This document shows positions 63,376 through 64,000 of a DNA stretch of 64,000 nt, piece after piece. Each line of letters opens with the position of its first letter. Position 1 is the first letter of the stretch. Origin of the DNA: Pantoea sp. Cy-639 (GTDB lineage: Bacteria; Pseudomonadota; Gammaproteobacteria; Pseudomonadales; Pseudomonadaceae); assembly GCF_011752525.1 (NCBI RefSeq), contig NZ_VWXI01000006.1, positions 1 through 64,000 of the forward strand, written 5' to 3'. The position numbers were made by a program, and so were the translations under genes. The notes beneath the pieces are model-generated. The model searched no databases. It saw only the letters and a program-made list of their open reading frames with translations, and was not told the origin of the DNA.

Positions 63376-63399
63376 AGGCTTTGCGCTTACGCCTGGCGA

Positions 63400-63882
63400 T
63401 CAATCGCGCCAGTGCTTGTGCTTGCGGTGGCCGTAGTGGTGGCCGCGGTCGCCACGGTCATAGTAGCGACGGTCGTCGTAGTCGCGACGGTAGCGGCGGT
63501 CGTGGCGCTCGTCTTCGTCGGCCTTGTTGCCCATGTAGTTACCCAGGGCACCGCCGGCGCCACCGCCGGCCGCGGCGCCGATCAGGCTGCCGGTGCTGCC
63601 GCCCATCTGGCGGCCTACCACGTTGCCGCCTGCCGCGCCCAGGGCGCCGCCGATGGCCGCTTCGCCTCGCTGGCGCTTGTTGGCACCCACAGCACTGCCG
63701 GCTGCGCCGCCCAGGCCCGCGCCGATGGCCGAACCGGTGCTGCCACCGATGGACTGGCCGACGACCGAACCCAGTACCCCACCCAATGCGCCGCCAATGC
63801 CGGCTTCGGTGGTGCCGCCTGCCATGGCAACGCCGCTGAGCAAGCTGAAAGACAACAACAGAATCGAGGAGTACTTCTTCAT
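63400..63882 (-). CDS. Glycine-zipper envelope protein with basic His/Arg/Tyr tail
   Basis: A 160-residue exported protein. Signal peptide MKKYSSILLLSFSLLSGVAMA; then residues 22-120 form repeated glycine-zipper segments (GGALGGVLGSVVGQSIGGS, GSAIGAGLGGAAGSAVGA), which pack as membrane helices in the 17-kDa antigen/SlyB-like families; then a charged tail (DERHDRRYRRDYDDRRYYDR ... HKHKHW). No lipobox cysteine is present. Function unknown; an outer-membrane or stress role is an inference from the family. Confidence 0.8.
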   Translation of the reverse strand: MKKYSSILLLSFSLLSGVAMAGGTTEAGIGGALGGVLGSVVGQSIGGSTGSAIGAGLGGAAGSAVGANKRQRGEAAIGGALGAAGGNVVGRQMGGSTGSLIGAAAGGGAGGALGNYMGNKADEDERHDRRYRRDYDDRRYYDRGDRGHHYGHRKHKHWRD

Positions 63883-64000
63883 TCAAGAGAGCCTCAAGGG
63901 GATGACGAGGCGGAATGTGACGCCGGGCAAGGCTTGTGGCAATGGAAATCCGACGAGTAGCACGAGTTGTACACAATTCGCCAAGTTATTGAATTATGTA
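63883..64000. other. Upstream region of the glycine-zipper gene, window end
   Basis: The 118 bases hold the ribosome binding site (GAGG-type, reading CTCTC on this strand) and AT-rich sequence near the window end that is likely promoter DNA for the minus-strand gene. No coding frame was recognised. Confidence 0.4.

Noticed and set aside
63440..63860. Tandem repeats in the glycine-zipper gene as a possible CRISPR array
   Set aside because: The repetition comes from glycine codons in a protein; there are no equal repeats with unique spacers.

Overview
The window is a contiguous piece of a GC-rich gammaproteobacterial chromosome that reads as core genome of the Pseudomonas putida group. Evidence: the gene order hemB-ppk-ppx-trxA-rho-ubiD, zapB-like-zapA-6S RNA-ygfA, pepP-ubiH-ubiI, lsfA-ssuEADCBF, ompR-envZ, rimB-rimK-hslR-hslO-pckA; a Mg-type HemB; an OprD-family porin; and several copies of a REP element with the core GCGGGGCAAGCCCGCTCCCAC. 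No prophage, transposase, CRISPR array, rRNA or tRNA was found.

Layout. 1-7.7 kb: Kef-type antiporter, a cytochrome c/FTR1 iron permease, YaiI, ElbB, a sterol-desaturase-family membrane hydroxylase and a DedA protein. 7.7-19.3 kb: hemB, the ppk/ppx convergent pair (polyphosphate synthesis and breakdown), trxA, rho with a structured leader, ubiD coupled to an Fe-S flavin reductase, chaC and a quinone reductase. 19.4-24.6 kb: a FliL-like periplasmic protein and a three-gene HlyD/RbbA/YhhJ-type ABC exporter. 24.7-31.9 kb: EVE protein, a 51-residue membrane protein, ygfA, 6S RNA, zapA, a ZapB-like coiled coil, UPF0149, and pepP-ubiH-thioesterase-ubiI. 32-36.4 kb: ferric-iron ABC binding protein and permease without an ATPase, then gcvT-gcvH without gcvP.

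36.5-47.8 kb is an organosulfur block: tauABCD on the minus strand, a divergent OprD-type porin, the 1-Cys peroxiredoxin lsfA, and ssuEADCBF on the plus strand. Together these import taurine and alkanesulfonates and release sulfite for sulfur assimilation; their three promoter regions share an AT-rich AATAAATAA-type motif. 47.8-53 kb: TetR regulator overlapping gshA, a hotdog thioesterase overlapping tex. 53.2-61.6 kb: ompR and envZ (separated by a strong terminator), rimB-rimK, hslR, a PAP2 phosphatase, hslO, pckA and a thioesterase. 61.6-64 kb: an orphan LuxR-type response regulator, a CheR-like methyltransferase and a glycine-zipper protein.

Most genes are conserved housekeeping genes. The least explained signals are in the intergenic DNA: AAACGTTT palindromes flanking the pckA promoter (Cra/LacI type), a PurR/LacI-type palindrome upstream of the porin, twin palindromes at the chaC promoter with an overlapping mini-ORF, the rho leader RNA, and the sulfur-promoter motif. 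I did not see a clearly novel multi-gene system; the small or poorly characterised proteins embedded in conserved operons are the best candidates for new biology.
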